DNA from: Amycolatopsis eburnea
GTDB lineage: Bacteria > Actinomycetota > Actinomycetes > Mycobacteriales > Pseudonocardiaceae
Length of the DNA: 64,000 nt
Reading direction: 5' to 3'
Assembly: GCF_003937945.1 (NCBI RefSeq)
Contig: NZ_RSEC01000033.1
Span: forward strand, 1-64,000
In this document: positions 41,670-49,856 of the stretch, piece by piece
How the letters are laid out: every line of letters starts with the position of its first letter
Position numbering within the stretch: the stretch's first letter is position 1
Notes under the pieces: model-generated
Databases searched by the model: none
What the model was told of the DNA's origin: nothing
Seen by the model: only the letters and a program-made list of their open reading frames with translations
Program-made: the position numbers and the translations under genes

Positions 41670-42610
41670 GCTCCGCGGTTCTCGTGCTGCGCGCGCTCGG
41701 CCTCGGCGACCTGCTGACGGCGGTACCCGCGCTCCGGGCGCTGCGGGCGGCGCACCCGGACGACCGGCTGGTGCTGGCCGCGCCCGAGGGCCTGCGCGAC
41801 CTCGTCGAGCTGATCGACGCGGTCGACGAACTGCTGCCGACCGCGGGCCTGGGCGACCTCGCCTGGCCGGGACCGCCGCCGAAGCTCGCGGTGAACCTGC
41901 ACGGCAGCGGCCCGGAGAGCATCCACGACCTGATGGGCGCCGACCCGGCCGAGCTGCTGACCCACCACCACCCCGACTTCCCCGCCGCGCCCGGCCTCGA
42001 GTGGCGCGACGACGTGCACGAGGTCGACCGCTGGTGCCGGCTCGTCGAGTACGCGCACGTCCCGGCCGACCGCTCGGCCCTGCGGCTGCCCGCGCCGCCG
42101 GGGCCCAGCCCGGCGCCGGACGCCGTCGTCGTGCACCCGGGCGCGGCGTTCCCCGCCCGAAGGTGGCCGCCGGAGCGCTTCGCCGGCTTGGCGCGGTCCC
42201 TCGCCGCCGCCGGGCACGACGTCGTGCTGACCGGGAGCGCCGCCGAACGCGATCTGTGCCGTTCGATCGCCGAGCGGGCCGGGCTCGGCGAGGAAGCCGT
42301 GCTCGCCGGGCGGACCGGCCTGGCGGAACTGGCCGCGCTGGTCGCCGGCGCCGCGCTCGTCGTCTGCGGGGACACCGGTGTCGGGCACCTCGCGACGGCG
42401 TTCGGCACGCCGTCGGTGCTGCTGTTCGGGCCGACCCCGCCCCGGCTGTGGGGACCGCCGCCGTCCGCGCGGCAGCACGTCGTGCTCTGGGCCGGGAACG
42501 TCGGCGACCCGCACGGCGAAGAGCCCGACGGCGGCCTGCTCCTGCTCGGCGAGGAACGCGTGCTCGCCGCGGTGCGCTCGGCCCTCGAAGCGCGGGTGGC
42601 GCATGGCTGA
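41666..42610 (+). CDS. Glycosyltransferase family 9 (heptosyltransferase-like), copy 1
   Basis: 314 aa. GT9 fold: VLVLRALGLGDLLTAVPALRAL at the N-terminus, VVHPGAAFPARRWPPERFA, and the donor-side block VVCGDTGVGHLATAFGTPSVLLFGPTPP. GT9 contains the ADP-heptose:LPS heptosyltransferases WaaC/WaaF/WaaQ. The gene is inside an ADP-heptose operon, so heptose is the expected donor. The GTG at 41666 overlaps the SDR stop by 4 nt; a GTG at 41660 is also possible. It ends 8 nt inside the next gene. Confidence 0.88.
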   Translation: MSSAVLVLRALGLGDLLTAVPALRALRAAHPDDRLVLAAPEGLRDLVELIDAVDELLPTAGLGDLAWPGPPPKLAVNLHGSGPESIHDLMGADPAELLTHHHPDFPAAPGLEWRDDVHEVDRWCRLVEYAHVPADRSALRLPAPPGPSPAPDAVVVHPGAAFPARRWPPERFAGLARSLAAAGHDVVLTGSAAERDLCRSIAERAGLGEEAVLAGRTGLAELAALVAGAALVVCGDTGVGHLATAFGTPSVLLFGPTPPRLWGPPPSARQHVVLWAGNVGDPHGEEPDGGLLLLGEERVLAAVRSALEARVAHG

Positions 42611-43919
42611 GCACATCGGGATCGTCGGCGCGGGCTACGTCGGCCTGACCAGCGCCGCGTGCTTCGCGCGGCTCGGGCACCGGGTGACCTGCGTGGACTC
42701 CGAGAAGTCCAAAGTGGACGAACTGGGCCGGGGCGTGGTGTCGATCGCGGAGCCGGGACTGGCCGAGCTGGTCGCGCAGGGCCTCGGCGACGGGACGCTG
42801 ACCTTCACCACCGCTCAGGCCGAGCTCCACGGCGCGGACCTGGTGTTCCTGTGCCTGCCCACGCCGCCCGCCGAAGACGGGCGCCCCGACCTCGGCGTCC
42901 TCGAACGGGTCGTCCCGCAGCTCGGGCGGCTGCTGCGGCCCGGCTGCGTGGTGGTCACGAAGTCGACCGTGCCGGTCGGCACGGCGGCGCGCCTGCCCGG
43001 CCTGCTGGGCCGGACCGACCTGCCGGTGGCCGCCAACCCCGAGTTCCTCCGCGAAGGCCACGCCGTCGACGACTTCCTGCACCCGGACCGCGTGGTGGTC
43101 GGCACCGACCCGCCGGGCGCCGCGGCGGCCGAGCGCGTGGCGCGGCTGTACGAGCCGGCGGGTGCTCCGGTCGTCCTCACCGACACGGCCAGCGCGGAAC
43201 TGGCGAAGTACGCGAGCAACGCGTTCCTCGCGGTGAAGCTGTCCTACGTGAACGTCCTCGCCGAACTGTGCGAGCGCTCCGGAGCGGACGTGCGCGAGGT
43301 CGCGCGCACCATGGGCCTCGACGCGCGGATCGGCCCGGAGTTCCTCGCCCCCGGCCCCGGCTGGGGCGGCTCGTGCCTGCCGAAGGACACCTCCGCGCTG
43401 CTGCACGCGGCCGACTCGGCGGGTGTCGACTTCGGCATCCTGCGCGACGCGGTCCGCGTCAACGCCCGCCAGCGCGCCCGGGTGGTCCGCGCCGTCCGCC
43501 AGGCGGTGACCGGCTCCCCCGCGGGTTCGCTCGCCGGCGCCCGCGTCGGCCTGCTGGGCCTGGCGTTCAAGGCGGGCACCGGCGACCTGCGGGACTCCCC
43601 CGCGCTGGCGGTGGCCGAGGACCTGGCCCGCGCGGGCGCCGAGCTCACCGCGCACGACCCCGCCGTCGGCCGCGTGCCCGGGGCGAGCGCGGTCCAGGTC
43701 GTCGACGACCCGTACCTGGTGGCCAAGGACGCCGCCGCGCTGGTCGTGCTCACCGAGTGGCCGGAGTTCCGCGACCTCGACTGGCCGCGGCTGGCCGCGT
43801 CGGTGGCGCGGCCGGTCGTCGTGGACACCCGCAACCTGCTCGACCCGGGTGCCCTCGCCGAGGCCGGTTTCACCCACGTCGGTGTCGGAACGCGGCCGCA
43901 CACTACTCCGTCCGAGTGA
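42603..43919 (+). CDS. ugd: UDP-glucose/GDP-mannose dehydrogenase family, probable UDP-glucose 6-dehydrogenase
   Basis: 438 aa. Three-domain nucleotide-sugar dehydrogenase: NAD motif IGIVGAGYVGLTSAACFARLGH, NPEFLREGHAVDDFLHPDRVV, helix block AELAKYASNAFLAVKLSYVN, catalytic Cys258 in GGSCLPKD, and GLAFKAGTGDLRDSPA. It oxidises C6 twice with two NAD, giving UDP-glucuronate. A UXS-type decarboxylase at 36294 would take this on to UDP-xylose. It overlaps the GT9 gene by 8 nt and is the last gene of the operon. Confidence 0.9.
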   Translation: MAEHIGIVGAGYVGLTSAACFARLGHRVTCVDSEKSKVDELGRGVVSIAEPGLAELVAQGLGDGTLTFTTAQAELHGADLVFLCLPTPPAEDGRPDLGVLERVVPQLGRLLRPGCVVVTKSTVPVGTAARLPGLLGRTDLPVAANPEFLREGHAVDDFLHPDRVVVGTDPPGAAAAERVARLYEPAGAPVVLTDTASAELAKYASNAFLAVKLSYVNVLAELCERSGADVREVARTMGLDARIGPEFLAPGPGWGGSCLPKDTSALLHAADSAGVDFGILRDAVRVNARQRARVVRAVRQAVTGSPAGSLAGARVGLLGLAFKAGTGDLRDSPALAVAEDLARAGAELTAHDPAVGRVPGASAVQVVDDPYLVAKDAAALVVLTEWPEFRDLDWPRLAASVARPVVVDTRNLLDPGALAEAGFTHVGVGTRPHTTPSE

Positions 43920-43935
43920 CGTGGGTGCTCCTGAC

Positions 43936-43960
43936 GAGTGTGGGTGCCGTCACCGGGTAA
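43936..43960 (+). promoter_or_regulatory. SigB/SigF-type promoter for the zinc-ribbon protein at 43998
   Basis: GAGT at 43936-43939, 15-nt spacer, GGGTAA at 43955-43960. A 37-nt leader follows, without a clear ribosome site other than AGGGGG. Confidence 0.55.
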
Positions 43961-43997
43961 GCGGGCGGGACCTTCGATCCCGTCAGGGGGCCGCGCC

Positions 43998-44177
43998 ATG
44001 CCGAACCGAGTCCTGATCAGCCGCGACAGCAAGCCCATCCCGTGCGAGGAGTGCGGGCTGCCGACCCTGCACGTGGCCCGGCTGGTGTCGGGGGACGGGG
44101 CGCTGCTGGGCCAGACGCTGGTGTGCACGGCGTGCCGGCGGCACCGTGCGGAGGCCGACGCCGTCCCGGTGCACTGA
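43998..44177 (+). CDS. Small zinc-ribbon-like protein (59 aa)
   Basis: 59 aa. Two C-x2-C pairs, CEECG near residue 16 and CTACR near 43, are the only landmarks and suggest a small zinc ribbon. The rest is basic/neutral (MPNRVLISRDSKPIP). The ATG at 43998 has CAGGGGG 9 nt upstream. It ends 4 nt before the convergent FUSC gene. A role in RNA or protein binding is possible, but nothing specific can be said. Confidence 0.7.
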   Translation: MPNRVLISRDSKPIPCEECGLPTLHVARLVSGDGALLGQTLVCTACRRHRAEADAVPVH

Positions 44178-44180
44178 GGG

Positions 44181-45485
44181 TCAGCGGTCTTCCAGCTTCT
44201 CCACCAGCAGCCGCGCGGGAAGGATCATCGCGCCGAGCCCCAGCCGGGCCGGCACCCCGTCGTCCTCGGCGGTGACCAGGCGCTGTTCGAGCCGGTGCAG
44301 CAGCGCCCGGCAGCCGTCGAGCTCGACGGGCTCCCCGACCGCGGCCACGGACTGCACGGCCCCGGCGAGGCAGTGCATGAGGTCCGCGAGCGCGTCCCGC
44401 GCGTCCGGCCACGGGTAGGCGAAGGGGTGTTCCTGCCGCTCCGACGTCGTCCGCACCGCGGCGACGAGCTGCGACAGCGGCGACCAGAGCGCGATGAGCG
44501 TCCGCAGCGGGCGTTCGTGCCGCGCCCCGGCCCCCGGGCGGCCCCGGCGCAGGTTGAGCCGCCGCCCTTCCCGCGTCAGCCCGGCAGCGTCTTCGGCGGC
44601 CAGGACCTGGCTGCGCACGTCGTTCGTCCGCGAGAGCAGCGAGTCGACGCCGTCGGGTTCGTCGTGGCGGACGAGGTCGGAGGTGGCTTCGAGCAGGTCC
44701 GCCAGCGCCGTGGCGAGCCGCCCGGCGGCGGTCACGAGCCGTTCGCCGTAGAGCGGCGGGAAGATCAGGGTGTTGACGGCGACCCCGATCGCGGCGCCCA
44801 GCGCGGTTTCGAGCAGGCGGTCGCCGAGCAGCACGGGCTCGGCGGCGGTGCCGTAGGAGACCACGAGCATGCCGGTCACCCCGACCCACACCCCGGACTC
44901 CCCGAACCGCCACCAGCTCCCGGCGAGCAACCCGGCGAACACGACGACGGCGAGCGCGACGGCCTGCCACGGGATGAGCTGCCCCGCGAGAGCGGCGAGC
45001 AGCACCCCGGTGGCGACTGAGCCGACCTGCTGCACCCAGCCGCGCAGCGAGCGGTAGACGGTCGCCTCCACGAGGAAGACAGCGGCGTAGGGCGCGAGGA
45101 AGGGTTGCGGCAGGCGCAGCACGAGGGTGGCGAGCAGCCAGGCCCCGGTGGCGGCGAGGGTGGCTTTGGCGCTTTGGACGAGGATGCGCCGTTCACGCCC
45201 GGGGACGCGGAGGGCACGGGCGAACCAGCCGAGCGGGGTGCGGTCCCGGCCGTCGTCGGGGGTGGGACCGCTGGAGCCGAGGGCGACGGTGAGCTGCCGT
45301 TTGAAGCGGAGACGGCGGCCGGGGGTTGGTTCGGCTGTCGGGGTGCGGGGCGCCGGTCCGGTGCGGCGCGCCGCCCCGGCACCGCCACTCGTGGTCTCGT
45401 CCGGTCCGGCATCGCTTCGCCGGAGCCGCTCGTCTTCCGCCGGGGCGACCCCCGCCGCGGGCTCGCCGTCTCGCTGCTCGGTCAT
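44181..45485 (-). CDS. FUSC-family (aromatic acid exporter-like) membrane protein
   Basis: 434 aa. A 90-residue hydrophilic start (Pro/Thr/Arg-rich) precedes about six membrane segments (ATLAATGAWLLATLVLRL, YAAVFLVEATVYRSL, VGSVATGVLLAALAGQL, AVALAVVVFAGLLAG, VWVGVTGMLVVSYG, LLETALGAAIGVAVNTLIF) and a long cytoplasmic helical tail. FUSC/ArAE proteins export aromatic acids or move envelope components. The ATG overlaps the stop of the aldehyde dehydrogenase gene by 4 nt; co-expression suggests export of an aldehyde-derived acid. Confidence 0.83.
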   Translation of the reverse strand: MTEQRDGEPAAGVAPAEDERLRRSDAGPDETTSGGAGAARRTGPAPRTPTAEPTPGRRLRFKRQLTVALGSSGPTPDDGRDRTPLGWFARALRVPGRERRILVQSAKATLAATGAWLLATLVLRLPQPFLAPYAAVFLVEATVYRSLRGWVQQVGSVATGVLLAALAGQLIPWQAVALAVVVFAGLLAGSWWRFGESGVWVGVTGMLVVSYGTAAEPVLLGDRLLETALGAAIGVAVNTLIFPPLYGERLVTAAGRLATALADLLEATSDLVRHDEPDGVDSLLSRTNDVRSQVLAAEDAAGLTREGRRLNLRRGRPGAGARHERPLRTLIALWSPLSQLVAAVRTTSERQEHPFAYPWPDARDALADLMHCLAGAVQSVAAVGEPVELDGCRALLHRLEQRLVTAEDDGVPARLGLGAMILPARLLVEKLEDR

Positions 45486-46819
45486 CCCGGCGGCGCCACG
45501 TGCACCAGCTTCGTCTGGGTCAGCTCGTCGAGCAGCTCCGGCCCGTACCCGTACCCGTTGCCGCTCCGCCCCCGCGGATGCGCCGCCCCACCGGGCGCGC
45601 CGCCGAAGACGTTGTTCACCTTGACCGTCCCCGCCGGCAGCTCGCGCCACGCGCGCTGGGCGTGCGCCATCGACGCGGTCAGCACCGTCGCCGCCAGGCC
45701 GTACTCGCCCTTCGCCGCCTCGGCCAAGCCGTGGTCGAAACTCGGCACCACCTGGACCGGCGCGACCGGCCCGAACGTCTCCTCCGTCATCACCCGCAGC
45801 TCCGACGCACACCCAGCGAGCACCGTGGCCGGGTAGTGCGCGCCCGGCCCGTCCGGGACCGCTCCCCCGGTCAGCGCCCGGGCGCCGCGCGAAACGGCGT
45901 CCGAAACGTGCGAATGGACGTGCTCCCGATGCCGCCGGTCCACCAGCGGCGCCGGCGTCCGCGACTCCGCTTCCTTCACCAAAGCGTCCAGGAACTCCGA
46001 AGCGATCGCCTCGTGCACGTAGATCCGTTCCACCGCAACGCAAATCTGCCCCGAGTTGGCGAACGCCCCCAGCGCCGCCTGTCCCGCCGCCCACACCGGG
46101 TCGACGTCCGCGTCGATCACGAGCGGGTCGTTGCCGCCGTTCTCCAGCAGCGTCTTCGCGCCGGTCGCGGCCGCGCTCGCGGCGATCGAACGGCCGGTCG
46201 CCGTGCTGCCGACGTGGGCCAGGACGTCGACGTCGTCGCGCATCGCCAGGATCGCGCCCACGCCGCCGTCGCCGTGGACGGTCTGCAGGACGCCACCCGG
46301 CAGGACGCCGCTAAGCAGCTCGCCGAGCAGCTGCCCGGTGTGCGGCGCGCGCTCGCTCGGCTTGTGCACCACCGTGTTCCCGGTGGCCAGCGCCGCCCCG
46401 AGCAGCCCGCACGCGACCGCGACCGGGTCGTTCCACGGCGTCAGCGCGACGACCACCCCGCGTGGCTCCGGCACCATCAGGTCCGTCGCGCCCGGGTCGC
46501 CCAGCAGGCTGCGGCCGCGGTGGACCGGGCCCAGCTCGGCGTACTGGTCCAGCGTCCCGGCCCCGGCGAGCACGCCTTCCCGCGCTTCCTCCCGCGGACG
46601 CCCGGTTTCCGCTTCGTTCACCTTCGCCAGCTCGTCGGCCTGCGCCCGCAAGCGTTCCGCCGCCGTGTGCAGCAGCGCGCCGCGCTCGGCGGCCGGGGTC
46701 CGCGCCCACGCGGCCTTGGTCTCGTTCGCCAGTGCCAGCGCCGCGTCGATCTCGTCTTCGCCCGCGACCGGCACGCTGCCGACCACACTGCCGTCGGCCG
46801 GGTTCCGGATCTCGATCAT
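45482..46819 (-). CDS. Aldehyde dehydrogenase family protein
   Basis: 445 aa. NAD(P)-dependent ALDH: LTPWNDPVAVACGLLGAALATGN, general base Glu226 in KTLLENGGNDPLVI, nucleophile Cys260 in FANSGQICVAVERIYVHE, and EETFGPVAPV near the C-terminus. It is about 40 residues shorter than most family members. It oxidises an aldehyde to an acid and may detoxify reactive aldehydes under stress. The ATG at 46819 is preferred, with GGAGG 5 nt upstream; a GTG 6 nt earlier overlaps that site. Confidence 0.9.
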   Translation of the reverse strand: MIEIRNPADGSVVGSVPVAGEDEIDAALALANETKAAWARTPAAERGALLHTAAERLRAQADELAKVNEAETGRPREEAREGVLAGAGTLDQYAELGPVHRGRSLLGDPGATDLMVPEPRGVVVALTPWNDPVAVACGLLGAALATGNTVVHKPSERAPHTGQLLGELLSGVLPGGVLQTVHGDGGVGAILAMRDDVDVLAHVGSTATGRSIAASAAATGAKTLLENGGNDPLVIDADVDPVWAAGQAALGAFANSGQICVAVERIYVHEAIASEFLDALVKEAESRTPAPLVDRRHREHVHSHVSDAVSRGARALTGGAVPDGPGAHYPATVLAGCASELRVMTEETFGPVAPVQVVPSFDHGLAEAAKGEYGLAATVLTASMAHAQRAWRELPAGTVKVNNVFGGAPGGAAHPRGRSGNGYGYGPELLDELTQTKLVHVAPPG

Positions 46820-46846
46820 CCGCACCTCCTCCGTGTCCCCGCCCGG

Positions 46847-46871
46847 TTACCCGCGGCCGCGCGATCGACAC
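46847..46871 (-). promoter_or_regulatory. SigB/SigF-type promoter for the ALDH-FUSC operon
   Basis: Minus strand GTGT (46871-46868), 15-nt spacer, GGGTAA (46852-46847). A leader of about 27 nt with GGAGG follows. Confidence 0.65.
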
Positions 46872-46874
46872 GCC

Positions 46875-46899
46875 GTTTGACCGGGCGCCGGGCGGGTAG
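46875..46899 (+). promoter_or_regulatory. SigB/SigF-type promoter, leaderless, for the GT2-GmhB fusion
   Basis: GTTT at 46875-46878, 15-nt spacer, GGGTAG at 46894-46899. It ends 9 nt before the GTG, with its -35 3 nt from the divergent -35. Confidence 0.8.
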
Positions 46900-46908
46900 C
46901 CCGCTGCG

Positions 46909-48381
46909 GTGACTGTCGACTACACCGTGGTGATCCCCACGACGGGCCGGGAGACGCTTCGGCCGCTGCTCGAAACCCTGCTCGGCGGCGAAGGCCCGCG
47001 CCCGGCGGAGATCCTCGTCGTCGACGACCGCCCCGGCGGGTCCGGACTGGACCTGCCCGGCGGCGTCCGCGTGCTCCGCTCCGGCGGGCGCGGTCCCGCC
47101 GCGGCCCGCAACCTCGGCTGGCGCACCGCGAAGAGCGAGTGGATCGCCTTCGTCGACGACGACGTCGTGCTCGCCCCCGACTGGCCCCGGCAGCTCGCCG
47201 CGGACCTGCAGCCGCTGCCGCCGGACGTCGCCGCCTCGCAAGGGCGGATCACCGTGCCGCTGCCGGCGGACCGCCGTCCCACCGACGACGAGCGCGGCAC
47301 CGCGGGCCTCGAGCACGCGCGGTGGATCACCGCCGACATGGCCTACCGCCGCGCCGCGCTGGCCGAGGCCGGCGGCTTCGACGAACGCTTCCCGCGCGCC
47401 TTCCGCGAAGACTCGGACCTCGCGCTGCGCGTCGCCGAGGGCGGCCACCGGATCGGCCGCGGCGACCGGCTGACCACGCACCCGGCCCGCCGCGCCGGGT
47501 TCTTCTACAGCGTGAAATCCCAGCGCGGCAACGCGGACAACGCGCTGATGCGCCGAAAGCACGGCGTGCTGTGGCGCCAGCGGACCGGCGCGGGCTCCGG
47601 CCGGCTGGGCTTGCACGCACTGTCCACAGTGGCCGGTCTCGCGGCCATCGCACTGCCTTTGCTGCGACAGCGCGGGAAAGCCGTCCTCGCCGCCGGGCTC
47701 TGGACGGGACTGACCGCCGAGTTCGCCGCCCGCCGGATCCTGCCGGGCCCGCGCACGCCCGGCGAGGTCGCGCGCATGGTCGTCACCAGCGCCCTGATCC
47801 CGCCCGCCGCCTGCTACCACCGCCTGCGCGGGGAACTCGCCGCGCGGCGCCCCCGCCCGCCGGTCGCGGTGCTGTTCGACCGCGACGACACGCTGATCGT
47901 CGACGTCCCCTACCTCGACGACCCGGCGGGGGTGCGCCCGGTCCCCGGCGCCGTCGACCTCGTCCGCAGACTGCGGGAAAACGGTGTCCCGGTGGGGATC
48001 GTGAGCAACCAGTCGGGTGTCGCGAAAGGATTGATCACCCCGGACCGGCTCGCGGCGGTGAACGCCCGCGTCGAAGAGCTCTTCGGCCCGTTCGGCACGT
48101 GGCAGGTCTGCGTCCACGACGACGGCGACGGCTGCGACTGCCGCAAGCCCCGGCCCGGCATGGTGCTGCGCGCCGCCGGCGAGCTGGGCGTCGACCCGGC
48201 GTCCTGCGTGGTCATCGGCGACACCGGCGCCGACGTCGACGCCGCCCTCGCCGCGGGCGCCCGCGCGGTGCTGGTGCCCACCGCCCGCACGCTCGAACCC
48301 GAGATCGCCCGTGCCCGCCGGGACGCCGCCGTGGCCCGCGACCTGGCCGAGGCGCTGCGGGTGGCCGGGGTCGCCGGATGA
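46909..48381 (+). CDS. Fusion: GT2 glycosyltransferase + GmhB-type heptose bisphosphatase
   Basis: 490 aa. Residues 1-225 form a GT2 domain (VVIPTTGRETLRPLLETLL, ILVVDDRPGGSG, D-x-D region FVDDDVVLAPDW, GGFDERFPRAFREDSDLALR). Hydrophobic stretches lie around 238-305. Residues 318-490 form a HAD phosphatase of the GmhB/HisB-N type: nucleophile Asp324 in VLFDRDDTLIVD, IVSNQSGVAKG, and the zinc loop CVHDDGDGCDCRKPRPGM with Cys401, His403, Cys409 and Cys411. GmhB removes the 7-phosphate of heptose 1,7-bisphosphate, the step missing from the gmhA-hldE operon. The GTG start is leaderless, and the end overlaps the GT9 gene by 4 nt. Confidence 0.88.
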   Translation: MTVDYTVVIPTTGRETLRPLLETLLGGEGPRPAEILVVDDRPGGSGLDLPGGVRVLRSGGRGPAAARNLGWRTAKSEWIAFVDDDVVLAPDWPRQLAADLQPLPPDVAASQGRITVPLPADRRPTDDERGTAGLEHARWITADMAYRRAALAEAGGFDERFPRAFREDSDLALRVAEGGHRIGRGDRLTTHPARRAGFFYSVKSQRGNADNALMRRKHGVLWRQRTGAGSGRLGLHALSTVAGLAAIALPLLRQRGKAVLAAGLWTGLTAEFAARRILPGPRTPGEVARMVVTSALIPPAACYHRLRGELAARRPRPPVAVLFDRDDTLIVDVPYLDDPAGVRPVPGAVDLVRRLRENGVPVGIVSNQSGVAKGLITPDRLAAVNARVEELFGPFGTWQVCVHDDGDGCDCRKPRPGMVLRAAGELGVDPASCVVIGDTGADVDAALAAGARAVLVPTARTLEPEIARARRDAAVARDLAEALRVAGVAG

Positions 48382-49409
48382 CCCGGGTGCTCGTCGCCCG
48401 CCAGGACAACCTCGGGGACGTCCTGCTCGCCGGGCCCTGCGTCCGCGCGGTGGCCGCGCACGCGTCGCACGTGACGCTGCTGACCGGCCCGCACGGCCGC
48501 GCGGCGGGCGAGCTGCTGCCCGGCGTCGACGAGGTGCTCACCTGGCGGGCGCCGTGGATCGACCCCGAGCCACCACCGGTGACCGCGGCGGACACCGGCG
48601 CGTTCGTCGAACTGGCGCGCGCCAAGCGGTTCGACCGGGCGCTGATCCTGACGTCGTTCCACCAGTCGCCGCTGCCGCTCGCGCTGCTGCTGCGGCAGGC
48701 GGGCGTGCCGTGGATCGGCGCCATCTCCGAGGACTACCCGGGCAGCCTCCTCGACCTGCGCCACCGCGTCGACGGCGACCCGCCGGAGCCCGAGCGCATG
48801 CTGTCGCTGGCCGAAGCGGTGGGCTTTCGGCTGCCGCCGGACGACCACGGCGCCCTGGCGCTGCGGCGCCCGCTGCCGGACACCACCCGCCTGACCGGCG
48901 GCGGCCCGTACGTCGTCGTGCACCCGGCCGCGTCGGTGCCCGCCCGGCAGCCGTCCGCCGCGTGGAGCCACCGGCTGGTGCGCACGCTGGTCGCCGACGG
49001 CCACCGCGTCCTCGTCACGGGCGCGCCCGCCGAGCGGCACCTGACCCGCGGCGTGGCCGGCACGTCGGCGGTCGACCTCGGCGGGCGGACGACACTGCCG
49101 GAACTGGCCGCGGTGCTGTCGGGCGCCCGGGTGGTGGTCGCACCCAACACCGGCCCCGCCCACCTCGCGGCGGCCGCGGGAACGCCAGTGGTGTCGCTGT
49201 TCGCGCCGGTGGTGCCCTCGGCGCGGTGGGCGCCCTACGGCGTGCCGACGGTGGTGCTCGGCGACCAGCACGCACCGTGCCGGGACAGCCGGGCGCGGGT
49301 CTGCCCCGTGCCCGGCCACCCCTGCCTGGAGACGATCGACCCGGCGGACGTCTGCCGCGCGGTGACGGCACTGCTCCAGCCCGGCGTCGCGACGCCGTCA
49401 CCGCTGTAG
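48378..49409 (+). CDS. Glycosyltransferase family 9 (heptosyltransferase-like), copy 2
   Basis: 343 aa. GT9 landmarks: RVLVARQDNLGDVLLAGPCVRAVA, VVVHPAASVPARQPSAAWSH, APNTGPAHLAAAAGTPVVSLFAPVVP, and a C-terminal Cys-rich stretch (APCRDSRARVCPVPGHPCL). The last resembles the C-x6-C-x7-C stretch often seen at the end of GT9 enzymes. ADP-heptose is the likely donor because it is co-translated (ATGA) with a GmhB fusion. It ends before family A hairpin copy 5. Confidence 0.88.
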   Translation: MTRVLVARQDNLGDVLLAGPCVRAVAAHASHVTLLTGPHGRAAGELLPGVDEVLTWRAPWIDPEPPPVTAADTGAFVELARAKRFDRALILTSFHQSPLPLALLLRQAGVPWIGAISEDYPGSLLDLRHRVDGDPPEPERMLSLAEAVGFRLPPDDHGALALRRPLPDTTRLTGGGPYVVVHPAASVPARQPSAAWSHRLVRTLVADGHRVLVTGAPAERHLTRGVAGTSAVDLGGRTTLPELAAVLSGARVVVAPNTGPAHLAAAAGTPVVSLFAPVVPSARWAPYGVPTVVLGDQHAPCRDSRARVCPVPGHPCLETIDPADVCRAVTALLQPGVATPSPL

Positions 49410-49483
49410 CCGGCCGAAGCACCCGATATCTCAGTAGGCGCGCTGAATGCCTCGTCGAGGTCCGGTCGGCGCCGCGGACATGT

Positions 49484-49532
49484 CATGAAAGGGTCGTTCA
49501 TGGCGTCTGGCGAGGTGAACGACCCTTTCATG
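49484..49532. repeat. Intergenic hairpin repeat, family A, copy 5
   Basis: 17-nt perfect arms 49484-49500 and 49516-49532 around a 15-nt spacer; GACGTCGCGG follows as in copies 2 and 3. It lies between the convergent GT9 and DUF2795 genes. Confidence 0.85.
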
Positions 49533-49614
49533 ACGTCGCGGACCGGCCGCACTGGCCCGACTTTGCCGGGCCCTGACCTCCTGGCGTTGGGTGCGGCCGG
49601 CGACGCGACGCCGG

Positions 49615-49797
49615 TCAGATTTCCTTGCTCACCCCGCTCGGCCCGTCGTACGTCCGGTCCGGCAGCCCGCGCACGACGCTCAGCGTGCCCTCGTCCGCGC
49701 CGTTCCGCTCGGCCGCGCGCACGAGGTCGTCCCGCTGCGCCGGGTAGTCGACGCCGGCGAGGTACTTCTGGAGCTCGATCGGGTTCGGCTTGCTCAC
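49615..49797 (-). CDS. DUF2795 protein (60 aa)
   Basis: 60 aa. DUF2795 pattern: PNPIELQKYLAGVDYPAQRDDLVRAAERNGAD, then LPDRTYDGPSGVSKEI. It is a small helical protein of unknown role, widespread in actinobacteria and often found near stress genes. The GTG at 49797 follows GGAGA by 5 nt. Confidence 0.85.
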   Translation of the reverse strand: MSKPNPIELQKYLAGVDYPAQRDDLVRAAERNGADEGTLSVVRGLPDRTYDGPSGVSKEI

Positions 49798-49829
49798 GGG
49801 GTTCTCCTTCCGTTCGGGGAACCGCGCGA

Positions 49830-49854
49830 TTACCCCGTCAGTCCCCGGACACAC
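49830..49854 (-). promoter_or_regulatory. SigB/SigF-type promoter for the DUF2795 gene
   Basis: Minus strand GTGT (49854-49851), 15-nt spacer, GGGTAA (49835-49830). A leader of about 32 nt follows. It lies 3 nt outside the end of the ppx/gppA coding region. Confidence 0.6.
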
Positions 49855-49856
49855 GC

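Noticed and set aside
39296..42616. Minus-strand open frame of 1106 codons, and similar long frames at 34513-36576, 35376-37046 and 40824-43901
   Set aside because: They lie antisense to genes with clear motifs (gmhA, hldE, SDR, GT9, ugd). Only the downstream parts of the 34513 and 35376 frames are real genes, starting at the internal GTG 35379 and ATG 36221.
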